Source: Methanosarcinales archaeon
GTDB lineage: Archaea > Halobacteriota > Methanosarcinia > Methanosarcinales > Methanocomedenaceae
DNA: 6,871 bases
Reading direction: 5' to 3'
NCBI GenBank assembly: GCA_030638625.1
Contig: DAOWEE010000022.1
Location: forward strand, 1-6,871
This document shows positions 1-5,346 of the stretch, in pieces. Below the pieces are notes generated by a model. It saw nothing but the letters and a program-made list of their open reading frames with translations. It was not told the origin of the DNA and searched no databases. How positions within the stretch are numbered: the first letter of the stretch is position 1; each line of letters opens with the position of its first letter. The translations under genes were made by a program, and so were the position numbers.

Positions 1-594
1 AGGGTCAATACCCGCAAGCCCGATGTGAAGGTCATGCGCAAGTTCAGGGGCGGTGTCAACATCAACTCTACCGTGGACACGGAACTGGACCGCGATACCA
101 TCATGTCCATACTCAAGGAATACAAGATGCATAATGCCGACGTGCTGATACGGGCCAAAGTTGACATAGACGAATTCATTGATGCGCTGCTGGGCAACCG
201 CAAGTACATCAATGCAGTTACCGTCATCAACAAGGCCGACCTGGTGGACGAAGAGTTCAAAACCGATATCAGGACGAATTTTCCAGACTCAATGCTTATC
301 TCGGCGGACATGGATAAAAATCTGGACCCACTAAAGGACCTTATATTCAACCACCTGAAATTCATCCGCTTGTACATGAAACCCCAGGGAGAGCCAGCAG
401 ATATGGAAGAGCCCATGATTATCCAGGAAGGGGTAAATGTAGGTGATATCTGTGACAAACTGCACCGTGATTTTAGAAAGAGGTTCAGGTATGCCCAGGT
501 ATGGGGCGACTCTGCCAAACATCCGGGCCAGCGTGCCGGGCTGGAACATACATTAATGGACAACGACATATTGACCATAGTAATTCAAAAATGA
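1..594 (+). CDS. DRG/OBG-family GTP-binding protein, C-terminal part (5' end outside window)
   Basis: The frame is open from base 1 and ends at TGA 592-594, leaving 197 residues of a protein that in full is usually about 365 residues. Visible parts, numbered from the first complete codon: the segment between the two halves of the G domain (RKFRGGVNI at 13-21), the G4 guanine-specificity motif NKAD (77-80), a G5-like SAD (101-103), and a C-terminal TGS domain (about 121-197) with the family motifs RFRYAQVWG and KHPGQRAGLEH. The P-loop and G2/G3 motifs lie upstream of the window. DRG proteins are cytosolic, translation-associated GTPases shared by archaea and eukaryotes; the exact archaeal role is not settled. 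The stop overlaps the start of the next gene by four bases (ATGA), so the two are probably co-transcribed and translationally coupled. Confidence 0.93.
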   Translation, partial: RVNTRKPDVKVMRKFRGGVNINSTVDTELDRDTIMSILKEYKMHNADVLIRAKVDIDEFIDALLGNRKYINAVTVINKADLVDEEFKTDIRTNFPDSMLISADMDKNLDPLKDLIFNHLKFIRLYMKPQGEPADMEEPMIIQEGVNVGDICDKLHRDFRKRFRYAQVWGDSAKHPGQRAGLEHTLMDNDILTIVIQK

Positions 595-875
595 CACAAA
601 TAAAACCCCCTAAACCGCGAATCACACCCCGGAAATTCAATATCGTATTGACTATTTGTATCTACCTGTCATTTATAGGTGCAATAATCTCCCTCTACAT
701 GACCCAGGTTTTCCTCGTATGGGTATTCCTGATTCTCGGCCTGGTATTCTTTATGGCCCGTAATGCCTCATTTATTTTGGAAAAAGTGGTACAAAAGCGA
801 TTTAGCTATGAAAATAACTCTGGTAATAATTTTCATGATGACTTTGGTGACAACACTGATGACAAAAACCAGTGA
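591..875 (+). CDS. Small two-helix membrane protein, function unknown
   Basis: This is a 94-residue protein. I chose ATG 591 because it overlaps the stop of the GTPase gene as ATGA; an in-frame start 90 bases further upstream would lie inside the GTPase gene. The N-terminus is basic and proline-rich (KPPKPRITPRK, residues 5-15). Two hydrophobic helices follow (about 18-36 and 40-56), separated by a very short turn. An amphipathic charged stretch (57-73) and an Asn/Asp-rich tail (74-94: NNSGNNFHDDFGDNTDD) complete it. By the positive-inside rule the basic N-terminus and the K/R-containing stretch after helix 2 suggest a helical hairpin with both ends in the cytoplasm. I do not recognise a family. 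The tight overlap suggests dosage or functional linkage with the GTPase, which is inference. Confidence 0.8.
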   Translation: MTQIKPPKPRITPRKFNIVLTICIYLSFIGAIISLYMTQVFLVWVFLILGLVFFMARNASFILEKVVQKRFSYENNSGNNFHDDFGDNTDDKNQ

Positions 876-893
876 CCTGTGACCATTGTCACC
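846..893. repeat. 8-bp inverted repeat between convergent genes
   Basis: GGTGACAA at 846-853 is exactly repeated in inverse as TTGTCACC at 886-893, with 32 bases between. Inside lie further GTGAC copies at 872-876 and 879-883; the latter can also pair with GTCAC (888-892) around a 4-base loop. The element spans the ends of the convergent membrane-protein and aminotransferase genes, which are only 13 bases apart. Reading the minus strand, an oligo-T run (864-868) follows the small hairpin, so it may help end transcription of the aminotransferase. Role inferred only. Confidence 0.4.
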
Positions 894-2049
894 CAAGGAA
901 CTTTTCCATACGCTCAAGCGCGGTTTTCAATTCTTCAAGGCTGGAAGCATAGGAACATCGCAAAAATCCGGCACCAGACTCCCCGAATACATCCCCTGGA
1001 ACCACGGCCACCTTCTGCTGGTTCAGCAGTTCCTCTGCAAATTGTGAAGAGGTCATGCCAGTGGATTGCACTGACGGGAAGGCATAGAACGCGCCCCTGG
1101 GCTCGAAACAGTCAAGTCCTAAGTCGTTCAGTCCTGTCACAAAGAGTCTTCTGCGGCGGTTATATTCCCTGACCATGGCCTGCATTTCAGAATCGCCTTT
1201 GTTCAGGGCTTCAATGGCCCCCATCTGGGAATTGATGGGCGCACACAGCATGGTATATTGGTGAATAAGGAGCATGGCACCAATAATATCGGGCGGGCCC
1301 ATAGCATACCCAACACGCATTCCGGTCATAGCATGGGACTTTGACAGGCCGTTCAGTAGTATTGTACGTTCATCCATGCCGTCGAGTGATGAAAAACATG
1401 TGTGCTTACCATTGTAGGTAAGCTTGTCATACACCTCATCAGATATGACCAGCAGGTCGTGTTCAACTGCCACATCTGCCACTTCCTCCAAATCCTTTTT
1501 GCTCATCACGGCCCCGGTCGGGTTGTTGGGGTAGCTCAGTATGATGGCCTTGGTCTTTGGTGTAATAGCTTCTTCCAGTTGTGCTCCTGTAAGCCGGAAC
1601 TCGTTCTCCCTGGTAGTGGAGACAACAACCGGCGTACCCCCGGAAAAAACAATGCTCGGTTTATATGACACATAACTGGGTTCGTGGACTATGACTTCAT
1701 CTCCCGGATTTACCACAGCACGCAGGGCAAGGTCAGCAGCTTCACTGACGCCAGTAGTTACGAGTATCTGGTCTTCAGGGTCATAGTTAAGGCCATAGTC
1801 CCTGTGGAATGAGTCAGACACGGCTTCCCTAAGTTCAAGCAGACCGGCGTTGGACGTATATGAAGTGAAGCCTTTTTCAAGTGAATAGATACATGCTTCC
1901 CTGATGTGCCAGGGCGTGACAAAATCAGGTTCGCCCACACCCAGGGAGATAACATCATCCATACCGATTACCAGATCAAAGAATTTCCTGATACCCGAAG
2001 GTGGCACAGCATTTACCCTGTCAGAAATATATTGTCGTGTCTGGTTCAT
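889..2049 (-). CDS. PLP-dependent class I/II aminotransferase (aspartate/aromatic aminotransferase-like)
   Basis: The protein has 386 residues, full length for fold-type I aminotransferases. It transfers an amino group from an amino acid to a 2-oxo acid using pyridoxal phosphate, in the cytosol. Recognisable residues: N-terminal GVGEPDF (37-43), Y126 in the EPSY motif, N176 in NNPTG (175-179), D204 and Y207 in SDEVY, the Schiff-base lysine K237 in GLSKSHAMTGMRVGY with phosphate-binding R245, and the substrate-carboxylate arginine R364 in FLRCS. All expected catalytic residues are present. Amino-acid specificity cannot be read from sequence; family resemblance suggests aspartate, aromatic or branched-chain substrates. 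It starts 17 bases after the stop of the Lrp-type regulator gene on the same strand, so it is probably co-transcribed with, and perhaps controlled by, that regulator. There is no strong Shine-Dalgarno, only a weak GTGA about 8 bases upstream, consistent with translation following the upstream gene. Confidence 0.93.
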   Translation of the reverse strand: MNQTRQYISDRVNAVPPSGIRKFFDLVIGMDDVISLGVGEPDFVTPWHIREACIYSLEKGFTSYTSNAGLLELREAVSDSFHRDYGLNYDPEDQILVTTGVSEAADLALRAVVNPGDEVIVHEPSYVSYKPSIVFSGGTPVVVSTTRENEFRLTGAQLEEAITPKTKAIILSYPNNPTGAVMSKKDLEEVADVAVEHDLLVISDEVYDKLTYNGKHTCFSSLDGMDERTILLNGLSKSHAMTGMRVGYAMGPPDIIGAMLLIHQYTMLCAPINSQMGAIEALNKGDSEMQAMVREYNRRRRLFVTGLNDLGLDCFEPRGAFYAFPSVQSTGMTSSQFAEELLNQQKVAVVPGDVFGESGAGFLRCSYASSLEELKTALERMEKFLG

Positions 2050-2066
2050 CGGTAATTCACATTATC

Positions 2067-2546
2067 CTATGGGGTTATGGCCAGTCGTTTTGATTTATCC
2101 TTCTCAAAAAGGGTGACTCCATCCTCTTTGTACGTCTTGAGCACAAAATGTGTAACCGTGCTTTGCACCTGTTCGAGGGTGGAAATTTTCTCTGCCACGA
2201 AAAAAGCCACGTCCTTCATGGAGTGTCCGCGCACGGTCAGGGAAAGGTCGTGGTCGCCTGATATTAAACGCACAGACCTTACTTCGTTAAAATTGGAAAT
2301 GCGCCTGGCAATCTCATCGTATCCTGACCTGTCACCCAGGGATATCTTGAGTTCGATGATGGCATAGAGATACTCTTCACCCACTTTATCCCAGTCGATG
2401 ACAGCCTTGTATTTACGTATGATACCGCTATCCTCCAGTTCCTTGATACTGGAGCGTACCTCAGTCTCGGATTGTCCTGTAAGCCTGGCAATCTCTGCCG
2501 GGTCAATCTTTGGGTCCTGCTCTATAATCTCTAATATCTCATTCAT
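2067..2546 (-). CDS. Lrp/AsnC-family transcriptional regulator
   Basis: The protein has 159 residues, typical of the family. The N-terminal winged helix-turn-helix spans about 1-50 (PAEIARLTGQSETEVRSSI forms the HTH, followed by GIIRKYKAVID). The C-terminal RAM/AsnC effector-binding and oligomerisation domain spans about 58-140 and contains the hallmark GDHDLSLTV (98-106). Such proteins form dimers to octamers and sense amino acids. Two ATGs lie six bases apart (2552 and 2546). I chose 2546 because the GAGG Shine-Dalgarno then sits 7 bases upstream; at 2552 it would sit only one base away. The gene lies 65 bases after the iron-sulfur flavoprotein gene and 17 bases before the aminotransferase gene. 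Control of the neighbouring aminotransferase, and self-control through the palindrome at 2611-2626, is plausible but inferred. Stop codon is TAG. Confidence 0.92.
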   Translation of the reverse strand: MNEILEIIEQDPKIDPAEIARLTGQSETEVRSSIKELEDSGIIRKYKAVIDWDKVGEEYLYAIIELKISLGDRSGYDEIARRISNFNEVRSVRLISGDHDLSLTVRGHSMKDVAFFVAEKISTLEQVQSTVTHFVLKTYKEDGVTLFEKDKSKRLAITP

Positions 2547-2610
2547 GACCATGCCTCATATCTGGAAAACGTGTTTCCTTTGTATTATCAGGATTTAGAT
2601 TTTGCGCTTA

Positions 2611-2626
2611 CTTACACTGGTGTAAG
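2611..2626. promoter_or_regulatory. 16-bp palindrome upstream of the Lrp-type gene (candidate operator or hairpin)
   Basis: CTTACAC-TG-GTGTAAG has perfect 7-bp arms around two central bases. It covers the last codons and stop of the iron-sulfur flavoprotein gene and lies about 65-80 bases upstream of the Lrp start. Lrp-family proteins bind dyads of about this size, so an autoregulatory operator is possible. As RNA it would form a 6-bp stem with a 4-base loop, so an intercistronic hairpin is the alternative. Confidence 0.4.
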
Positions 2627-3178
2627 CCTGTCAAGGGTATCGCACAATTTGTTCACTGTATCCTCTACGGTCTTCATTCCTACTTCATCGGCATTGGCAG
2701 CCTTTTGTGTGATACCGCCAAAATGACCGTTATCGCCTACCACTATCATGCCATGTATATGCATCCAGGCATGTATGGACCAGATAGTATATTCCTGCCC
2801 ACCGTTGCGGGATGCGCCCACTGCAAGTGCGGCACCGACTTTATCCCTGAGCAAGAATCCGTTCCTTCTTAGTGGAAGTGTACGGTCGAACAGCATCTTC
2901 AACTGTCCTGACAAGGTTCCGAAATACACGGGCGAGGATGCGATGAGACCATCAGCAGACGCAAGGGAACTGTTGATTCCTGCCATATCATCATCAATGG
3001 GGCAGCTGTTTTCTTTTCTGCATACATGGCAGTCAGTACAGGGGGATATGTCTGCACCGGCAAGGGATATATTCTCAACTTCAAAGCCCCTCTGCCTAGC
3101 AATGTCCAGAGCACGGTCAATCATGTGAGTGTTACTGCCGTCCTGGTTGGGACTGCCAGATATTCCAACAATTTTCAT
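2612..3178 (-). CDS. isf: Iron-sulfur flavoprotein (Isf), NAD(P)H-FMN reductase/flavodoxin-like fold
   Basis: The protein has 188 residues, close to the roughly 190 of characterised Isf proteins. It opens with the FMN phosphate-binding loop GISGSPNQDGSNTHMI (5-20). A compact cysteine motif CX2CX2CX5C follows (C47, C50, C53, C59) and should hold a [4Fe-4S] cluster; from memory, spacing and positions equal those of Methanosarcina thermophila Isf. The flavodoxin-type SSPVYFGTLSGQLKMLFDR segment (about 80-98) and a late GGQEYT loop contact FMN. Isf proteins pass electrons from ferredoxin through the cluster to FMN and have been linked to reduction of O2 and H2O2 in anaerobic archaea. ATG 3178 is supported by GGTGA 9 bases upstream. 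It is the first gene of a probable isf-lrp-aminotransferase unit and is divergent from a small winged-helix-like gene. Confidence 0.9.
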   Translation of the reverse strand: MKIVGISGSPNQDGSNTHMIDRALDIARQRGFEVENISLAGADISPCTDCHVCRKENSCPIDDDMAGINSSLASADGLIASSPVYFGTLSGQLKMLFDRTLPLRRNGFLLRDKVGAALAVGASRNGGQEYTIWSIHAWMHIHGMIVVGDNGHFGGITQKAANADEVGMKTVEDTVNKLCDTLDRLTPV

Positions 3179-3250
3179 ATTATTACTTCACCAAATCTTT
3201 AGGTATCATACTTACCCCGGTAATAACTTTTCCTGTACAATCCCCATAAT

Positions 3251-3258
3251 TATATAAA
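3251..3258 (-). promoter_or_regulatory. TATA box, probable isf promoter
   Basis: Read on the minus strand this is TTTATATA, close to the archaeal box A consensus. Transcription would start near 3228, giving a leader of about 50 bases that contains the GGTGA ribosome-binding site (3188-3192). Confidence 0.5.
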
Positions 3259-3295
3259 TCCAGTGAATTATATTCAACTACTTTTATACGTTAAC

Positions 3296-3303
3296 TTAAA
3301 TAA
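3296..3303 (+). promoter_or_regulatory. TATA-like box for the small winged-helix gene
   Basis: TTAAATAA is centred about 27-28 bases before ATG 3327, the spacing expected for a leaderless archaeal transcript. A second candidate, TTTTATAC at 3282-3289, would start transcription about 15 bases before that ATG. No Shine-Dalgarno precedes the ATG, which fits a leaderless start. Confidence 0.4.
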
Positions 3304-3326
3304 GGTTGGTGTCAAATCATGAATTG

Positions 3327-3518
3327 ATGATTGAAGAAAAACAAAATATCATCGATTTTTTACTGGAAAGCAATTCCGAGGTTGATATCTTTGATATTTC
3401 TGACCACTGTCGATTAGAGACTAAAATTGCTGAAAAATATTTGACAATCCTGGTCCTGAGCGGCGTTGTTAAGATGGAACACCACATAGGTCAATCTGAC
3501 CTGTTTTCACTGCGGTAG
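3327..3518 (+). CDS. Small winged helix-turn-helix-like protein (hypothetical)
   Basis: The protein has 63 residues from ATG 3327. A longer form from TTG 3306 (70 residues) is possible, but a TATA-like box at leaderless distance favours 3327. The pattern fits a minimal winged helix: helix 1 (IEEKQNIIDFLLE, 2-14), a short helix 2 (about 21-28), a candidate recognition helix (ETKIAEKYLTILVLSG, 31-46), and a possible beta wing (VVKMEHHIGQSDLFSL, 47-62). There is no effector domain and no cysteine pair (only C28). It is transcribed divergently from isf, sharing about 150 bases of AT-rich promoter DNA, so regulating isf or itself is a reasonable guess but not shown. Family not recognised at the sequence level. 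Codon use is AT-rich like the flanking non-coding DNA. It ends in TAG. Confidence 0.6.
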   Translation: MIEEKQNIIDFLLESNSEVDIFDISDHCRLETKIAEKYLTILVLSGVVKMEHHIGQSDLFSLR

Positions 3519-3537
3519 CATCTAATAATAAACTGTG

Positions 3538-3549
3538 AAAAAAGAAAAA
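3538..3549 (-). terminator. Oligo-T terminator after the hypothetical minus-strand gene
   Basis: On the minus strand TTTTTCTTTTTT starts 8 bases after the stop codon at 3558-3560. Archaeal RNA polymerase ends at such U-rich runs without needing a hairpin. On the plus strand the same bases are A-rich and would not terminate the convergent small gene. Confidence 0.5.
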
Positions 3550-3557
3550 TAGCTGAT

Positions 3558-4100
3558 TCATCTGATAATGTTCAGCTTGCTCAAATCTTCTTTTGTGATA
3601 ATGTAATAAGCATTGTATTTTTCAGCGAAATCCATTATCTTCTGGTTAATAACTCCCCGGCTGTGAGCATAAGCGGCATCATGACCGGTTTGCTGGAGCA
3701 CGTATTCCCTGTCACCAATCTTGATCACAGTGAATATATCTTCCCCGCCCTCAACTCCAATATGGAGCACATCTCCAGGTTCCAGGTCCTTTACAATATT
3801 TGGTCTATTATTGGTCTTGACACCGTATTCAACACTCATTTGATTACCTTCAGATATTATTGGAATTTTGCCATTGAAGCAGAACGTACCACTTGCTTCA
3901 GCATCCGCAGATGGCGGCACTCCAACAAAAGCCACCTTATCATTAATAGTATTGTTGGTACAATGCTCCATGTGACATTGTTTTGTTATAGCATTCGGGT
4001 GTGCCAACTGAAATTTCAGTTGCAAGGACATCCTGGGTTGAGTTTGCACGTCTCTGGCCATATTCACTGCCGCAGGATAGTATGAGCATGTAGGTGGCAT
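3558..4100 (-). CDS. Hypothetical protein, possibly frameshifted near its N-terminus
   Basis: The open frame has 180 codons from ATG 4100. The C-terminal two-thirds looks like a genuine protein: KVAFVGVPPSADAEASG (55-71), a beta-rich stretch with KDLEPGDVLHIGVEGGEDIF (104-123), GDREYVLQQTGHD (129-141), and a C-terminal alpha/beta segment ending NAYYIITKEDLSKLNI. I do not recognise the family and see no catalytic motif. The first ~50 residues (Met/Gln/His/Cys-rich) look less like coding sequence. In the overlapping minus-strand frame from ATG 4125 or 4107 to the TAA at 3943 there is a more natural stretch (TQDVLATEISVGTPE) preceded by a short hydrophobic run and an LSC lipobox-like site. One extra base near 3943-3960 would explain both. 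Start therefore uncertain: 4100 is next to TGAGGA with no spacing, and 4061 is another in-frame ATG. A U-rich terminator follows. Confidence 0.55.
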   Translation of the reverse strand: MPPTCSYYPAAVNMARDVQTQPRMSLQLKFQLAHPNAITKQCHMEHCTNNTINDKVAFVGVPPSADAEASGTFCFNGKIPIISEGNQMSVEYGVKTNNRPNIVKDLEPGDVLHIGVEGGEDIFTVIKIGDREYVLQQTGHDAAYAHSRGVINQKIMDFAEKYNAYYIITKEDLSKLNIIR

Positions 4101-4107
4101 TCCTCAT
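3943..4107 (-). other. Alternative-frame 5' segment of the hypothetical gene (frameshift candidate)
   Basis: From ATG 4107 (or in-frame 4125) the minus strand encodes about 54 residues before TAA: a short hydrophobic run YMLILSCGS resembling a minimal lipoprotein signal, then RRANSTQDVLATEISVGTPE and onward. A TATA element centred at 4131 would start minus transcripts near 4105, close to this ATG. It runs into the frame of the hypothetical gene if one base is removed near 3943-3960. It could equally be chance. Confidence 0.3.
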
Positions 4108-4126
4108 ATCCATTATATTTCGCATG

Positions 4127-4135
4127 AAATATATA
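4127..4135. promoter_or_regulatory. Near-symmetrical TATA element between arfC and the divergent gene
   Basis: AAATATATA (plus strand) is centred at 4131. That is 28 bases before ATG 4159, the spacing for a leaderless arfC transcript, and arfC has no Shine-Dalgarno. Read on the minus strand (TATATATTT) it would start transcription near 4105, at the 5' end of the divergent hypothetical gene. One element may thus serve both directions. Confidence 0.45.
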
Positions 4136-4158
4136 CCTGCAAATCAATCCATTACACC

Positions 4159-4854
4159 ATGCGCCCCCACGTAACCATCAATGCAGCCATGTCTGCAGAC
4201 GGAAAGATATCCACACACAGGCGAATACAGGTCAGGATTTCCGGGGATGATGATTTTAACAGGGTGGATAATATGCGTGCGAGTGCCGATGCCGTGATGG
4301 TAGGCATAGGTACAGTGCTTGCTGATGACCCCAGTCTTACTGTTAAATCCGGGCAGCTCAGGTCAGAGCACAAAAAGCGTTGTGGCTCTGAGGACCCGGC
4401 CAGGATTGTGGTTGACAGTATGGCAAGGACACCAGTGGATGCAGATATTTTTAAGAAAGGGGAAGGGGAGAGAATAATAGCGGTGTGCGAGAATGCGCCC
4501 CAGAGCAGGGTCGAAGCATTGCAGCACATGGGGGCCAGGATTATCACAGCAGGTGAGCAGCAGGTTGACCTTGCAGGACTGATGTCCGAATTGAAGGCAT
4601 TGGGTATTGACACGCTGATGGTCGAGGGTGGTGCGACCCTGAACTGGTCACTGGTATCCCGGGGACTGGTGGATGAGATATATACTTACATCGGTGCCCT
4701 TGTGCTGGGGGGAGAGGGGGCGCCAACATTGGTGGACGGCGTCGGTTTTGCTGATAATACAGACGCTGCCGGGTTGGAACTTGTTTCAATGGAGCGGGTG
4801 GATAACGGTGTATTGTTGCATTGGCATTTACTGCAGAAAGAACACATAAAATAA
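4159..4854 (+). CDS. arfC: 2,5-diamino-6-(ribosylamino)-4(3H)-pyrimidinone 5'-phosphate reductase
   Basis: The protein has 231 residues, matching stand-alone archaeal/fungal RIB7-type reductases rather than the bifunctional bacterial RibD. It reduces the ribose of the GTP-derived diaminopyrimidine phosphate to the ribityl form with NAD(P)H, an early step shared by riboflavin, FAD and coenzyme F420 synthesis in archaea. The whole protein is a dihydrofolate reductase-like RibD_C fold: N-terminal VTINAAMSADGKIS (5-18), VMVGIGTVLADDPSLTV (46-62) with the conserved T52 and D56-D57-P58-L60, a central RIVVDS (82-87), the nucleotide-binding MVEGGATLNWSLV (154-166), and LVDEIYTYIGALVLGG (170-185). No deaminase domain is fused. 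ATG 4159 lacks a Shine-Dalgarno but has a TATA box at leaderless spacing. It is monocistronic as far as visible. In archaea the symbol arfC is used for this enzyme. Confidence 0.92.
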   Translation: MRPHVTINAAMSADGKISTHRRIQVRISGDDDFNRVDNMRASADAVMVGIGTVLADDPSLTVKSGQLRSEHKKRCGSEDPARIVVDSMARTPVDADIFKKGEGERIIAVCENAPQSRVEALQHMGARIITAGEQQVDLAGLMSELKALGIDTLMVEGGATLNWSLVSRGLVDEIYTYIGALVLGGEGAPTLVDGVGFADNTDAAGLELVSMERVDNGVLLHWHLLQKEHIK

Positions 4855-4860
4855 TAAATA
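4851..4860 (+). promoter_or_regulatory. TATA box of the truncated lipoprotein gene
   Basis: ATAATAAATA overlaps the arfC stop codon and is centred 27 bases before ATG 4883, so a leaderless transcript would start at that ATG. The promoter appears intact although the gene it served is broken. Confidence 0.4.
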
Positions 4861-4882
4861 TGGGCCGCGCATATTGTGAGCC

Positions 4883-5029
4883 ATGAACATCAGGCATTTA
4901 AGACTCATTGCCATTGTAACGGTTGTTTCAACACTTGCGGTATTCGTCACTGCATGCACAGAATCCAAGAAATACTTTGCATCACGTGTTAATTCTTGCT
5001 CCCATCCCGGGCGGGATTCATCCTTTTGA
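4883..5029 (+). pseudogene. 5' remnant of a lipoprotein gene (signal peptide only)
   Basis: ATG 4883 opens a 48-codon frame ending at TGA 5027-5029. The first 29 residues or so form a textbook lipoprotein export signal: basic MNIRHLR, a hydrophobic core LIAIVTVVSTLAVF, and the lipobox VTAC with the lipidated cysteine at residue 25, then TESKK. After about base 4968 the sequence becomes the antisense of a GIY-YIG nuclease gene and the reading turns into nonsense (SRVNSCSHPGRDSSF) before the stop. The promoter at 4851-4860 and arfC upstream are intact, so a normal lipoprotein gene once followed arfC and lost everything past its signal peptide. The lost product is unknown; a lipoprotein cyclophilin like the one downstream is one possibility. 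Too short to be an intact family member. Confidence 0.6.
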
Positions 5030-5199
5030 TAGTGCGCTGATATGCGGTGCCGGAGACTAAAACTCGGATTATCGCCAGCTCTGCCAACGTAAATTAAGTT
5101 TTTATCTCGATTATAAAAATAGTAGACGCCCGCTTTATCATTTGGTACAGCTTTTTGGTTTTGCCGGTTTAGTTTGTTGTCTTCCAAATTGTTTAACAT

Positions 5200-5346
5200 G
5201 CTGATTCTGCCAAGGGACCGGCCAATATATCGAACGTGTTTTTGCCGCGGACCTTCGGGTTTTCGCTTCGTTTCGACTTCGTAAGTGTCTGACTAGCAAA
5301 TAAAATATCTACTTATACTATGGATAAAATGTTAAATGTGATATAT
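5200..5346. other. Intergenic region with TTCG-rich stretch and AT-rich cyclophilin promoter
   Basis: No gene is seen. TTCG occurs five times between 5254 and 5281. An AT-rich zone follows with TATA-like AATAAAATAT (5299-5308) and CTTATAC (5312-5318), which would start transcription about 5329-5341, just before ATG 5347. ATG 5320 also lies here in frame with the cyclophilin gene. GTGAT at 5337-5341 is a plausible Shine-Dalgarno for ATG 5347. Confidence 0.4.

Larger units (their letters stand above)
4828..5199 (-). pseudogene. GIY-YIG nuclease-domain protein, C-terminally truncated
   Basis: The open frame has 123 codons from ATG 5199, but only about the first 77 (5199 down to about 4969) look like the family. 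GVYYFYN (24-30) is the GIY strand, NLIYVGRA (34-41) is the YIG strand, and LRHRISAHYQ (49-58) is the helix with the conserved arginine; KYF (75-77) begins the next strand. The helix that should carry the metal-binding catalytic glutamate, and the usual C-terminal KPxYN-type end, are missing. The remaining codons (DSVHAVTNTASVE onward) are the antisense of the lipoprotein signal on the other strand, and the frame then runs into the arfC 3' end. GIY-YIG proteins cut DNA and are often mobile or repair-linked. As it stands the protein should be inactive. No Shine-Dalgarno is evident. A complete but divergent protein cannot be excluded. Confidence 0.6.

Noticed and set aside
501..590. Longer start for the small membrane protein, from ATG 501
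   Set aside because: It lies wholly inside the TGS domain of the GTPase gene, and the ATGA overlap at 591 is a far better start.
2067..2069. TAG stops (here and at 3516-3518) as possible pyrrolysine codons
   Set aside because: Both proteins have family-typical or sensible ends at the TAG, and no pyrrolysine insertion signal or conserved extension is visible.
2748..3128. Plus-strand frame opposite isf
   Set aside because: It is antisense of the Cys-motif flavoprotein, with no protein-like pattern of its own.
4152..4613. Minus-strand frame opposite arfC
   Set aside because: Ser/Pro-rich antisense shadow of a well-conserved enzyme gene.
4855..5346. A complete insertion sequence around the GIY-YIG fragment
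   Set aside because: I found no transposase, no terminal inverted repeats and no target-site duplication flanking the region.
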